A stretch of 64,000 nt of DNA from Saccharum officinarum (taxonomy: Eukaryota > Streptophyta > Magnoliopsida > Poales > Poaceae). The translations under genes and the position numbers were made by a program. Location: assembly GCA_020631735.1 (NCBI GenBank), contig CM036170.1:64991737-65055736 (forward strand), read 5' to 3'. The notes beneath the pieces are model-generated. The model searched no databases. It saw only the letters and a program-made list of their open reading frames with translations, and was not told where the DNA came from. Positions 1-13,440 of the stretch are shown here, piece after piece; position 1 is the stretch's first letter, and each line of letters begins with the position of its first letter.

Positions 1-2865
1 GCTGTTCCGGCCACGCTAGCTCACCGCGAGCCGCTCCATCTTGCCCCGAGCTCCGCCTTTCCCTCGGCAGCCCGTGCTCGCACCAGTTGCCCGTGCTAAG
101 CCTCCCCTCCGCGTGAATCGCTCGTCGGAGTTCCGGCCGAGCTCACCGGAGTGAGCCGCTCCGTGGAGCTCGCCCCTCCGCTCCACCCCTCGCCTCTTTT
201 TCAAGCGCAACGCAGCATCGCACCACCTCACCGGTGCCCGTGAGATGTTCCCCGCGCCTTGACTTGGTCGGAGACGACTCACCACCGGGGAGCAGCTCCG
301 CCGCTCTACAACCATTGGCGACGGCGAGCCTCTTCCGAGCTCCTCCGATCACGCCGTTTGCACTAATGTGACCGCCTTGGCACGGTGATCACGATGGTGG
401 TGACCTCACCGCCGGCGAGCTGACCGTCGTCGAGAACCGCGCGGTCAGCGCCTCCCCCCCTCTGGGTGACTGACCCGTGGGGTCACGGGCTCATCTGTCT
501 GTCTCCTCTCGCGTGTGCGTGTGCACTGCACCAGGTGCATCTAACGTTTTCAGCGGCTGATGTTTAAAAAGGAATTTGAAAATGATTTTCAGAAAAGATG
601 AAAATGATTTAGAAATTCATAACTTGCTCATTTTAGCTCCAAAAATTGTGAAACAAATTTTGTAGTGTTTCTCATAAGTAGATCTATGACCTAAAAAAAT
701 TGCATATCAAATTTAAAATACTTTTCTATAGGGTTTTATTTAATCACTGAAATTGTTGTTTTCTTGATAAATATGTAATAAATCATAGAAAGCTCAGAAA
801 AATATGGTTCCACTTGCAATAATTTTCTTTTGTGATGTACTTTCTAAGAAAAATATGTGCCATGCATGTTCTGTAGAAAAATTTTGATGTGTAGTACAAG
901 TGCTTATTATTGTTATAATTGCTATTTTTGATAGAGAGAAAATTATGAATAAAACATGCATATAATAATTTTCCTATAGTGATTGTCTATTGTGTAGAAT
1001 GTGGAAAAAATGCTAAATCTGTTGTTTGATACTTTTCATAGTACAAAGTATTTTATGCTGCATTTTTAGGCCCTAGCTTGTTATTTTTTGTAGGCAGTTC
1101 TAGTACTCCAAATGTAATGAAATTTTTGTGGCATGCTAGATTAGATGATAGTAAGCTACTGTAATTTTCTCAGATTTTATGTGCTATCAAAATAGGTGTT
1201 GTTGTTCAAACCTAGTTACAATTAGGGTTTAATTAACCTTGTTAATGCATGACTAATTAATAAGATTTACTTTGGTGTATCTTTGAAGCATCTTAGATTT
1301 CTGTGGTGACTTGGTATGATAGAGAATGTTGGTAGTAGTATACGAGTATATGTTCTTGGATGATGTTGACTACCTTGTAGAAGAGTTATATTCCTACTTT
1401 ATGCAATAAAGTAAACCTGTTCATCTACATCTCATTCATCATGATCATTACATGTCACCTCTGCAATGCACCTAGGCATGAGCACTTATACATTTGCATC
1501 ATACAGGATCGCAAGAAGTAACTCCGGTAGCAGTTCCCGAGGAGCCGGAAGAGCAGCCCGAGGTGCAAGAGCAGGAGGTGCCCGAAACCGACGAGGAGGT
1601 CGGTGAGGATCTTCCAGAGTGTCCCGACCACCGCCCGAGCTCTTTCGAAAGAGGCAAGCCATTGAGCATTTCTATCCCAATTTGCAAATATTTTATTAAA
1701 TGTTTTACTTTAACTGATACATTACGTTTAGGAGTTGCTTGCAACCGTTGCTGCATTATACCTTGTTTACCCTGTTCTACCATATTCTTGTTACCTTGGT
1801 ATTCGCAGTCAAGAAATGCTTAGCTTGCTTAGACCGGTAGAAGTCGGGTGATTTCCCTATCACCTGTGAGCTATAGTTGGTTACCTGGATCTGCTTGAAA
1901 AAGTATGTCATCGGAGAATAACTAAGTGTTAATGTGAAATTGAGACCGGACGGAGACTTGCAGGGTTTCGGACTGTAGTGTTTTCCGTCTGTGTCGATTA
2001 AGGACCGACCGTTGTTAGGCCTCGAGTCATGTTGAACGCATGCCTTACATTTAGCTGGCGAATAATATACCTTTCGACCACAAAGCTAGGAGATTATTCG
2101 GGTCGAGTGGATTACCCGCAACGCACTGTATCGGAGCAGGTGTGGTAGGACACGGGGCACGATGATAAGCCAAAGAGCAGTCGGGCGGCCCCCGGGTACA
2201 TGTGGTTCCTGGCAAACTCGAGATTTACCTGAATGGTTGACTCGGTGACCAATACCTCACTTTAGTGGGAGAGTGTGGTTTGTGTGAGGAATAAGTTACC
2301 AGCTGGTTAATAATCGATTCGAATCGCCATCGTTCACTAGATAGTAAACACTTGACTTGAGTTACTTCATCGTAGTAATCTTGACGGACACTTAGACAGT
2401 TATATGGAATATGACATGATGAGAGTTGTTAATGATCATTAGTCATCCTTACTTGTTTAATTACATGTTACTCTAGTATAGGTGTAAATGTAGTTGACAG
2501 ATTAATAAAGATTTAACTTGATGCCAAGCTTCTGAAAAAGATTCTTTAAATGCTAAAAATATCTTTTCGCAAATGAGTCAGCTACCCTACCATAAAGCAT
2601 GTCATGATCCTTAGTGTTAATTTATTTTTGGTTATGTCGGGTAAGTCTAGCTGAGTACCTTCTCGTACTCAGGGCTTTGTTCCCACTTGTTGCAGATGGA
2701 CAGATGTATTACGGCTACTGTATCAACTGCCTTTATCCTGCGATAGGAGAAGCTTAGGACCATGGGCAGTGGTCATTCTCTACGTCTCGTCTGATGCTTT
2801 TGTTAGAAGATGATCCTGAGCTGGCACTTTATTTCGAACTCTGTGTGAGTGTGTGTGGTTTGAAC
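1..2865 (+). mobile_element. Long LTR-type retroelement repeat, copy A (5' end outside window)
   Basis: The layout is a GC-rich block (1-500), an AT-rich block (530-1490), a short Glu/Pro-rich open stretch (about 1500-1660) and a tail with a characteristic signature near 1990 (GTCGATTAAGGACCGACCGT). The same order and the same signature recur in copy B (minus, about 3100-6935) and copy C (plus, 7198-13.4 kb). Copies B and C begin with TGTAACACC, the usual start of long grass Ty3/gypsy LTRs. No gag, protease, RT or integrase is visible, so this is best read as LTR or non-coding retroelement DNA. The family name is not certain, and the right junction lies somewhere in 2.85-3.13 kb. Confidence 0.6.
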
Positions 2866-3129
2866 TAAATGCTTCCGCTACTTTTATTTGAACTTGGTTT
2901 GTAATAACTATGTTTAAACTCCAATGTATTTGCGACGCGAACTTTTATGTAACTTGTGATGGTGACCGCTAAACTTATTACGATTTTGGCTGGTATATAA
3001 GTTGGTTTGAAATCCGTCGTAATTTCATGGACTACAGGGTTATATGGACTTAAGTTTGCTAAATCGTCTGCTCGGTGGATGATTTTCTTACTTAATTTCG
3101 TATAATTGGTCGGTTCTATTATAGCTGAC

Positions 3130-6100
3130 CGACTGCCTTTTGGTCTTATCATCACGCCCCCGTGTCCTACCACACCTTCTTCGGTACAATGCACTGTGGG
3201 CAATCTACTCGGCCCGAATAATCTCCCAGTTTCGCGGTAGGAAGGTACTTTATCCGGCCAGCTAAATGTGAGACATGCGTTCAACATGACCCGAGACCCA
3301 ACAACGGTCGGTCCTTAATCGACATAGATGGAAACTACAAGCACCCCACAACCCTGTCTGGTTGCCCAATACTTATTCCGCCCAATCTACAATTATCCAT
3401 CAACACTTAGTTATTTCCAGGATATTATCCATTCCATAGCTAAAATATTCCAGTAACCGCCTATAGTTGCCAGTGACAGGACATCACCGACCGCTACCGG
3501 TCTAAGTAGGGCTAAGCAGTTATTCGACCCTAAACCTAGCAGGGTAAGAATGTAATAAGGTAAGCAAGGATAGTAATAAATGCATCAACGGTTTCACTCA
3601 ACTCCTATAACTTAATACAGTACTATATAAAACTCATATATATAAATGATTGATTTTATAAAGTAGGAGATTTAGAATGCTCCGGGGCTTGTTTGGGATC
3701 GAACACTTAGGTTAGTGTTTGATAGATGACACTCGCTTGGCGAGCATCTCCCATCCTGGCACTTGTTTAATCCTTTTATCTTCAGGATAGGTCCACCAAA
3801 CACCGTCTTCGGGTTTGGCTCCAACATCTCGTCCTTCACGTGGTGCATCAAGCGAACCTAAATGAGATGCAAGATGCATACGTATGAATATGATGAATGG
3901 TAACACAAGATGCATCACATAATCAATTAAAGAGGACAAGCACATCAAGCATAACACAAGTTTAACAAGATCATAAGTATTTTAACTTGACCATCATCAA
4001 GGGCATAAGCCACACTTAGCAACATATGGAGTAAACAACCATAACTAGCATCTGATAATTTCTGGACGATAAACAATAGCTGCATGTTTGGATGATAATT
4101 GGAGTTATACAAATCCAATAGCCATACAAAAAAACATTCTGAAAAGCTTATGAAATTATCTATAATTAATCTTCAATCATCTTAGCATGATTCTCAAGTT
4201 AACCAAGTCAAACATGCATAATTACATAATCTGGTCCAGAGATTCCAGAGAACAACTATTTCTGGAACCCAACTTAGAACAGACATAACTCACAAACTAC
4301 AAGGCCAAATGCCACCAAAATTTAACACAAGCTAGACTAATGAGTCATCTACAACTTTGTTATAAGCATCAGTAAACATCATTTTCATGGTGCAATTACC
4401 AAAGTCCTAGAAACTATCCAGGAAAGCATCAATTGCAAGAATAAATATTAACTTATGCTGCAAACATATAATTAGACAAAACCAACTTTATTAACACATC
4501 ACATATACTAAAATAACACCAAAAATCATGGTGCCACCATATAAATAAATTCTTTAGAGGCATTTCTTAATTTATTTAAATGTCTAGGTGATTTAGTGAA
4601 CATATACCAAAAGTGCACCATCAATTCTACAAAACTTATAGTAGCTACCATATCATCACAATAGTCTACTGTACAAATTTCAAGCCATTTGGACTTGTAC
4701 ATCAAACTCTATGAAAAAGACAAATTGCGATTGCAAGAAATCATGTGAGAGCAAGGTACACTAATAACTCACTCATACAGCAACCAAAAATTCATGAAAT
4801 TTTTACCACACATCAAACATCACATGAGTAGCATTCCACAAAAATTTCACTATATTTGGAGCCCTAGATCTTCAATTATGAAAAATAACAAATTCAACTA
4901 GCATTACAACCCTACTGCATAAATCTATTTTAACAGAGAAAACTTTAAACTAAAACATGCTATATTATAGATCTAATGAATAGAGAATTTCACAAGGATT
5001 CCAAAAGGTTCTCATTTGCTATTTTTGGATTTTTCTATGATTTACTATGAATTTTCAAAGTTTCAGCCATTTATTCACAAAAGAAAAAGAAAAACAACAC
5101 TATGTGACACTATTCATATGAGTCACAAACTATGCAGTTAGGTCCCTGGATTTTGTCGAATTCCTGCGCGAGATCCTTGACGCGATTTGAACGGAGGAGC
5201 TCACCGGGGAAACGGCCGGAGGAGGCACGATGGCGAAGGGGAATGGCGGGGAGCATCAGGGGGCGCCCGCGCACCTGCTGGTGGCCTCGGCTCGCCTCGA
5301 GGTGGCCCGAGGAGGTGGGGCCACGCGGAGCAGTGGCAGCAGCGTCAGCTACCCGCCGACGAGGAGCAGTGGCGGCGGGCGGCACCGGAGAAGGAGCGTG
5401 GGAGGTCGCACGAGGCAGTGGTGGGCTAGAGACAGGGAGCTTGCGGTGGCCAGAGGCTCAGCGCGGGGTGGCATGGAGCGGCGATGGTAGAGCTCGGACA
5501 GGAGCTCGCCGCATCCATGGCGGCGTCCGTGCGCTACAGTCTACAGATGCAAGGGGTGGCGAGGAGGAGGTGGAGGGGGGTGGAGAGGGCGCGCTGGTGC
5601 CCCTCCTCATCGACAGCATGGTGCAGGGCGCGGCAGGAAGGCAGGGACGCACGACAGCAATGGTGGGGTGTGCTCTGTGCATGGGCGCCACGCAGGCAAA
5701 GCGACGAGCACGTGGTGGGCGCGGAGTGGAGCAAGGTGGGCAGCGATTTGGGCTAGATCTGGGCTGATTTGGACCATGGGCTCAAAAGCAAAGTTGTAGC
5801 CCACGCAACACTCTATCATCTTCGTTAAGACCACTCTGCCATTAGAGCTATGGATTAAGAGACAATTGCATACCAATATGACCATGTCAACACATTGATG
5901 ACCAACAAGGGAACTCAAAATTAACGATCAAAACGTGGTCAAACTCAAGCCAACTTTTTGTATGCTCTTCTTCAAGATGTAAGCTCCAACTTCTACATTT
6001 GGCTCAAGTTGAGTTGTTTAGCAAAAACACGAGAACGTGATGTGTTAACCGTCTTGTCCTTGCCGGTCCAAGTCCATGAATATGACAAAACTAGCAGTTT

Positions 6101-6935
6101 TGGGAATTGATTTTGAAGGTCCCAACAAGCTCCAAATCTAGTGAGACTTGATCTATTGTTTCCTTCACAAGGCATACTCCAACTTGTATTAAGGAATCCA
6201 ATTGAGCTTCCACATGAATTTGGAAGATAAAAGGTCACAAACACAGCAACTTACTGTTGTCAACCCAGGACTTCGAATTATTTCTAGGGCTGAAAAATAG
6301 CAGCTGATTCAAACTTTGAGCCTCTGTTTGATCTATTTCCAAGCTGATTTCGCTCTTCTTACAAAAACAAAGTTTCTTCTCCATAACATGAACTACATCT
6401 TTCATTTAAGGTCCAACATCAAAACAGGTGCAGAAGCTATAGTTCTACTTTGACCAAAGTAGGATCACGATAAATCTTAATTTATCCTTTTTGATCCATT
6501 AGCGCATTTTCTGGATATTTGCTTAACACGAACCTTTCATGACTTTTGTTGTAGAGTCCATCTAGAGTCTTTTGGGTAAGGTTGCAAGGTTTGGTTGATG
6601 ACCTATGTTTCCATTCACTTAATAGTGCAATTCAAGCACTTAGTAAAACCATTCCAACAAGGATATAACTTATCATTTCATGTGACTTTTTGACTCCAAA
6701 CTTCATAAAACTTTTTGAGTGACTAGTATAGATAGGTACTAAGGTGAGACATATGAAGATATTACAATAACACCACCTAAGAATATATCTTGAAAATGGC
6801 CTCTATGCAAAGCAATGGTGCACATCAAAGTTTAGGTTAGGTTCAGTTGACCTTGACATCATTATCTCCACTTAATCTATCATGTTTTAGCTCAAACCCA
6901 TTGCTTAACTGGTGGCAAACACCTAGGGTGTTACA
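3130..6935 (-). mobile_element. Long LTR-type retroelement repeat, copy B, probable solo LTR
   Basis: On the minus strand the element opens at 6935 with TGTAACACCC followed by a partial inverted copy (AGGTGTT), a typical LTR tip. Going leftwards it has the AT-rich and GC-rich blocks (GC-rich 5110-5770), a short open stretch around 3720-3860, and the signature ATTAAGGACCGACCGTTG near 3310, in the same order as copy A. The segment 3130-3330 is an inverted match to 1990-2200 of copy A. No coding domain of a retrotransposon is visible. The open reading frames at 5.1-5.8 kb look like chance in GC-rich DNA. The 3' end and the target duplication could not be fixed. Confidence 0.6.
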
Positions 6936-7197
6936 CTCAGGGCCTGCTGCCACCGCGTGGATAAGGGTAGCGGGCTGGGGTCACCGCCGCCACCGTGAGT
7001 TGAGCGTGCGCCCTCGGGGCCACGCCGCCCGCGCGCTGTGTCGCCGTCCAACGGATTATGGCCTGCGCTTCCACCACCCGGGGCCATGCCGCCGCAGGCT
7101 GCGCGCTGCCTCCCTGAGCTGCACCCAAATAGCTCGCCACATGAGGGCACCCAAGCTACCGAGCTCGACAGCGTCGCGCGTGGATCTCCCGCACGCG
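6936..7197. other. 262-bp GC-rich island between two divergent LTR starts
   Basis: This stretch is bounded on the left by an LTR start pointing left (6935, minus) and on the right by an LTR start pointing right (7198, plus). It is GC-rich and has open frames on both strands but no recognisable domain. It may be a remnant of the sequence into which the LTRs inserted. Confidence 0.45.
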
Positions 7198-9578
7198 TGT
7201 AACACCCCTGGTGTTACGAGCGTACTTAGCCGCGTGGTTAAGGCCCAAAGAGAATTACCTAAACGAGTTCCTCGATCTTTAGGACTTTAAAACTCACATG
7301 AAATGATGAACTAATCCGTTGCGACTCGCTTTTGTGGTTGAAGGAAATCAAATTAATATCATGAGTTAGTTACTTAGTGCGTAAGCATGTTAAAAAGGGA
7401 ATCCTAATAAGGAAAATAGAACATGAAGTTTAATCGTTTGGCATGAAAAATAATTTTGTAAACAGAAATGAATACAACTTGCATGTGGTGCTTAAATAAA
7501 ATTGAAGTGTAAGTTGTGTAGATAAAAATACAACCCTTATGTTGGAAAAATAAATATTATTAAATAGTAGTTGCAATCTCAGAATATCGAATTCAGAATT
7601 CAACCCGACCTCAACTCTAAATTTTCCTAAGTCGAAAGGAGGTGATGACACAGTTACTTTGGCGCTTCAATTCTAATAAAAATGGTTAAGCACTAACATC
7701 ACGTTTCGCACGGTTGGTTGCATTTTAGCGTGCATGTGGGCATGGTGGGTGGCAGGCATGTTGGGTGTCACGCTGCTCTCTTGTAAATTGACAGAACATC
7801 GCTAGAACGTGTTGTCGGTTTGCTAGCTCCTGACTCTAGGCATTGGTTGGCAGTCCCTTGCGGACACGTCTCCACCTTCGCGTATGGCTCATCTTCATCT
7901 GAGTTTGTTGCTCTGGCTTGAAGCCGTATGTACCTTCTTGAGCCTTGTCAATTTAGTTTGGTCTCAACCGAGCTCGTTGGGTTTTGGCCGACGCTTTAAA
8001 AAGCGTGCTTGTCACCTTTTGGTCACTTGGCCCCTGTCAGTGTGGTCACCGCGCGCGCGTGCACTGCTGAGGCCGGGCTCGCTCTGGGCTGTGGCTGCTG
8101 CCCCATTGGCCGGCCTCTGCGGCTACCGACTATGCGCCTGGTCTAGCCGGCCACGACGATCCCTCTACCAGGCTTCCATCCCCGCTGTCCCGTAACGCAG
8201 TTGCCTTGTCGCCCACGCGTCGTAGCAAATCGAGTCGCGCCCGGAGCCAAGCACTGCTGCCCGCTGTCATATGCTGCTACCGCACGTAACCTTGTCCAGC
8301 TGCTGCTCTCTGCGCCATGCTCGCTTTGGCTGTTTCCACGTGGGGCCACAGCTGCCGCCTTGTCGTGTCGTCCTGCTCCGCTTGCTGACGCTGTGGCGTG
8401 GTCGTCACGCGCTGCCGTTTTTGTCGCGCGCGGGCCAGGCCGATGCCTCGGCTTCCATCGCCTAGCCTTTGTGGCGTCCACCACTATCATTTGAGCTAGC
8501 TACTCACCCAGCTTGTGAGCGTGGGGAATGGACACACGGTTCACGCCTGGCGGTTGACCCAGTTGCAGTGGCGGTGGGGCACCCCCCTGCCCTGCTTTGT
8601 ATCCAGTCGGCACTGACGCTCCCGCCCAGTCAGGCCACCCCGTGCCGGGTGCATCGTGCCAGCCCTCCCCGTCACGTCAACGGCACCACGTGCCCACATT
8701 GTCCAGCGTCCGGAGCTGCCAACATAACCTGCTCGGCTCGCTCGGGCGTATCCTCCCCCCATAGTCTCGCCATGTGCTAGACCACCTCAAATGCCGCCTT
8801 CCGTTTGCTTAGCTCGGGACTACTTAGTCCAATTGCTCGCGCCAGCGCATAGCATAGGAAGCTAGCTAGCTACTGACTCGCTCCAAGCCTCTGACGAGCT
8901 GTGTTGCTGGCCAAATTTAGGTTTTCCTCACCGCCGGTCTTCTCGTGGTAGAACATGATTGGGGGTAAGCCTCTCCCTTGCTTTTATTTCGATTAGTTCA
9001 TAGTCGGAGCTCACCTTGACCTCACCTTCACCATGCGCGCGTGGGTTTGGTCGAGGGCCCCTCCGGTGGCGGCGTGACACCGTCTTGCCAGCTTGGTGCG
9101 TCGCTGTCCTCTTCACCGCGCACGTGGCCAGCACCACACGGGACCTCCCCGTTCGCACCAGCACTTCGGCTGTACGCGTGGTAAGCCACTGGTGCTCACG
9201 CACCACTTCCTTCCTTCCCCCGTCCTCCTCGCTCGGTAGAATGGCCGCGCCACCGTCACGGACCGTCGGCTGTCGCTGCAGCGTAACATAGAGCGTCTCC
9301 CCGTATTTCACCACTACTCACCGCCACCGCTTGAACTGAAGGTTGTGGTCGGTCCCTTGGTGCATCCTGGGTGGGTCTAGTTTGCTTGGGCCAGTCGTAG
9401 TTTGCCGCCGGCTGCCGCGCCGGCGCGCACAGGCAAAGTTATTAGGACCGGACCGGAGATCGAACCGGCGAGGCCGTTGGTTCACCGGTTCACTGGTCCA
9501 ACCGTTTCGAACCGGTTGAACCGTCGGTTCAATTGTTTTGGACCGGACAAATCGAACCGGCCACAGATACTTTGAACC

Positions 9579-9580
<2 letters not shown>

Positions 9581-9642
<62 letters not shown>
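9581..9642. repeat. (TA)n microsatellite
   Basis: About 30 uninterrupted TA units lie inside the hAT element. Confidence 0.95.
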
Positions 9643-9645
<3 letters not shown>

Positions 9646-9649
9646 TATG

Positions 9650-9848
9650 CTATAATTAATAATTGAAACATTGCATGCTCAACCTCAGGATCCACACTTT
9701 TACATGCCGCCACATTACCTAGGTATTTGGCTAAATGCTCCTTGAAACGACGGAACCCTCCACCTGCAAATACATCATTACAGAACATGCATTTGATCTT
9801 CTTTTTTCCTCCTTTAGTGAACTGTGTACAATATCTCCATGCTGGATC
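9650..9848 (-). pseudogene. hAT transposase N-terminal fragment (BED zinc finger)
   Basis: The minus-strand translation gives a Lys-rich lead-in, the pair CMFC, an aromatic and glycine-rich loop, then FKEHLAKYLGNVAAC and an acidic SVDPEVEHAM helix. This is the order of a BED finger in plant hAT transposases (DNA binding at the element ends). The frame has a stop just upstream of DPAWRYC and then runs into the TA microsatellite, so nothing beyond the finger remains. It lies inside the hAT element at 9434-10961. Confidence 0.7.
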
Positions 9849-11969
9849 AGATTGTCTTTACTTCTGCGGATGCCTCTTGAGTAGAAGGTGTTGAATTCCA
9901 GTTACTGTCAGTCTCAACCGGAGTTGGAGTATCTGAAGAATCCACTGTGTGTAAAAGAAAATACATATAAATGCATGTATAACCTTATGTTTCTATCACG
10001 TTAATCAATAATCAGAGCCATGTTGTCACAAACAATAAGCTTACTGAATATATCATTATCAGTGCATTCTGCATTGACACTAACAGGGAGCTGAATATAC
10101 CACATTAATGAAAACCAAAGTAATGCAATTACCAGGCATTAACAGTGCATTGACACTAATAGAGAACCGAATAAATCATAGATTCACAGATTAAGATTGA
10201 AACTAGCTCACCATTAGCAGCCATGTCTCCTGTTCCTGTCTGGCTCTGAACTCTGGATGCAAAAGCAGAGCAGCAGCACGTAGCAGTTTGGACTCTGGAT
10301 CTCGATCCGCCGGCCGCTCCATAGCCTTGCCCGCTGCTGCAGGAAGCCAGGAATCGCCCGCTGCCGCTGCTTGCCTGCCGCTCGCCGCGGCCACTCCTCG
10401 CCCGCTGCTCGCTACCGCCGCCCGACACCGTTGCTTGCCAGCGGGCCGCGAGCCCGCGACAGCCTGTTGCGCGCACACTGCCCAAGGCCCAGGGGATGGG
10501 AGCCGCACGCTGCCGCACAGGGGAGGGGAGTTGCACGCCGCCCAGGGAGCCGCCGCGCAGGGGGAGGGGAGCCGCACGCCGCGCAGGGAGCCGCCGCCGC
10601 CCAGGGAGCCGTCGCAGCTGCCCAGATGCCAGAGCACCAATAGAAGACGAAGTGAATTTTTTTCCCTCTCTCTCAGCCGGCAAACAACCCTAAAAGATCC
10701 ATTTTCACTCATTTACAACAATACCCCTAAGTAGATAAGGTTGTAACGATTGCACAGAGGGGTAATTTTGGAAAACATCAAAAACCCACCGGTTCGCATG
10801 GAACCGGCCGGTTCACCGGTTCGACAAAAAACCGGCCGGTTCAACCGGTTTATAGCGGTTCGATTGCACAGACGGTCTTTTAACCGAACCGGACCGGTGT
10901 AGGCTCTGGTTCGGTCTTTTACCGGTCCGACCGCCGGTCCGGTCCGGTCCTAATAACTGTGCGCACAGGCACGTCGAGGACCCAGCCGTTGTGAAGACGA
11001 GTTAGTTGGGGGTGCTCAGTGCAAAGTCTTCCTCTGTTGGAATAGTAAGCATAGGTGCGGTGTAATAACTTGATGATCCAGGTACTCTTCTGCTAAAGAG
11101 CGGGCGCTTGCGCGGGCTCTCTGCTTGGGCCGCTGTTGGGTCGGCCGTTGCGCGCGCAGCTGCCCCGTGCTGGACCGTCTGGCTGCTGGGCCGAATAGGT
11201 GACCACCGGCCCTTTTCGTTTTCTAACCTGTTTTCTAATTAGGTTTCAAGGAAAACTTGTGAAATTAATATACAATATTGTAGGTGTCCAAAAATAGTGA
11301 AACCAATTTTATTAGGTTTCAAAAATCATGATCTATCTAAGGGTGTAATTGGTGCACATAGTTTCATGATATTTTTAGGCTTGCTCTAATTATTTTGAGA
11401 CGCTCAAAATTATTAAATGTACACTTGTAGTAATTTTCATGGCAAAATGATGATAGCGTTAGCTTTGAAAAGTTTATGGTAGCTTCATAAGGTTATTACA
11501 TGCTCACTGCCATTGTTGTAGATTCTGAATAATTAATTTGCTAAATTAGTTAATGAGTCCTACTTAGAGTATAAATGTTAAATTGGTAAAGTGAATAAAG
11601 CGACACTCTGGGTTCTTATGACTAAAATACTTGTTGGGTAAATCATGTCTTATTCAACCACATGGGTACGTAGTCTAGTATGTTAGAGTTAGCCCGTGAG
11701 CTTGCGGAGCGCATCGTGTTCTCCGAGTTGCAATTATCATTGTCTATTTACATCTATGCGTTAAATCCGCGAATGTCATAATAGGGATATCGATGGATCA
11801 TGGAGTCATCCAAAGTAGCAGAATAGGTGGCGCCTGGATGATCGTGTCATCCTGGTGTAATGCTAACTCTTGGTTAAATCTTACCCAGGCAAGCCCGGTG
11901 CACAAACCCTATTATTTCTGCACTCTAATTTATGCTTGTACATTAAGTTGAAGGAGTTGAATGAAACCC

Positions 11970-12093
<124 letters not shown>

Positions 12094-13440
12094 TCTTACT
12101 AGTATGATAGAATCGTGTAGCGTGCTATGCTATAGGATTTCGGTAGAAGTCGAGTGATTACCTGTCACTCGCGAGAGATAGAAAATATATTACTGTTATT
12201 ATTACAATATTACTATCACATGGAATACATATGAGTAATAATTGGAGACCGGGCGGAACGGGTTTGGATGGACTTGGACTTGGTTGGGCAATGGAGCGGG
12301 GCTCTGATTGCATTTGTTCTGCCGGTGTCGATTAAGGACCGATCGTTGCATTGGATTTCATAGTCAGGTCACAGACCTACTTGTCACGAGCATATACTTG
12401 CTTATGGGGGCGGGAAGGCTTGTTTCGCTCTTGTAATGGGTTCCGGCTCTTTCCGGACCAGCTTTTTAGGTGGTTATATATATGAGGTTGAGGAGGTCTA
12501 AGCACCATACTGAGGCCGGGCCTGCAGTGTTGGGGGCTTAGAGTCTGAGCTTGGATGAGGACCTAGACCTCTTGACATGAGTGGAATGGGTTGGTCTTGC
12601 TTGTGCCCGAGTACAAGCAAGGCGTGTGTTTTCAGAGCACCCAGCTGGGCACATTAATTCGTGAATCGCCGTCAAATTGACGGTCCGACATGACTATAAT
12701 CCTACATCGTAGTAAGAATTATGGAAGATGGTGAAATGGCTCTGATTGCTTACCACCTGCTTGAAGGTAGCTTTGGTGCTTACATAGAATGGTCGGTTAA
12801 TGAACTAAAAATGACTGTTAATAAAAAGAAATATAAGGATGCACCTTTAGTAATGCTTCTTACAGATGCAATAAACCCACAAGTCAGAAAACCTTGCATA
12901 ATCCTTGGAGTCTTTTTCTTTCCTCCTGACGGGTAAGTCTTGCGGAGTACAATTGAGTACTCAGGGTTTGTTCTACCATGTTGCAAGTGACAGGTACTCA
13001 TAAGCTGACCCTTGATTGTGGAAACCTCCTGGTGGGCTCAGCGATGATTTCCTTTACGATGCGAATTAGAGTTGTTTACTAAAACTCTCACCAAAAGTTT
13101 TACAAAGAAAACACTAGCAACTCATTATCATTTCATGTTTATAAAAGTTATCATGTTAATGTTAATCTTATCATTAAATGATTTTATTTCCGCTGAACTC
13201 TGATAACGTTTTATATTTCGCTGTTATAATCAAATAATGAATTACTCTGATGTTATAATAAAAGTGATGTAAGAAATAGTAAGGAAGGTGTAAGCTTTAC
13301 TCTCTCATTTGTGATCCTGATGTAAAAAATATAAATCTTCGAGTTCTCTCTTGCAGTGTGCTCGACGAAATCGCAGAGTTTAGTGTTCTCCCTAGGGTAC
13401 TTAGCGTCTAATATAAGACGAGTACTCTTGGGAGGGCATT

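Larger units (their letters stand above)
9434..10961 (-). mobile_element. Non-autonomous hAT transposon with BED-finger transposase remnant
   Basis: The ends are inverted repeats: CAAAGTTATTAGGACCGG at the left and, on the other strand, CACAGTTATTAGGACCGG at the right. The element is flanked by a perfect 8-bp duplication CGCACAGG (9426-9433 and 10962-10969). An 8-bp duplication with CA-starting termini is the hAT hallmark. On the minus strand, about 9848 down to 9650 encodes a BED-type zinc-finger start (DPAWRYC, then CMFCNDVF, then FRRFKEHLAKYLGNVAAC) as found at the N-terminus of plant hAT transposases. No DDE or dimerisation domain is present, so the element is defective. A shorter relative lies at 24322-24482. 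Confidence 0.85.

Noticed and set aside
1494..1823. 109-codon plus-strand frame with an acidic Glu/Pro-rich start
   Set aside because: It lies in the LTR-type repeat, only the first third looks coding-like, and no gag or pol motif is present.
5132..5767. 211-codon plus-strand frame
   Set aside because: Gly/Ala/Arg-rich chance frame in the GC-rich block of LTR copy B, with no domain.
10156..10734. Several overlapping frames of 150-175 codons
   Set aside because: They lie in a GC-rich, CCGC-repetitive interior of the hAT element, on both strands, without any transposase motif.
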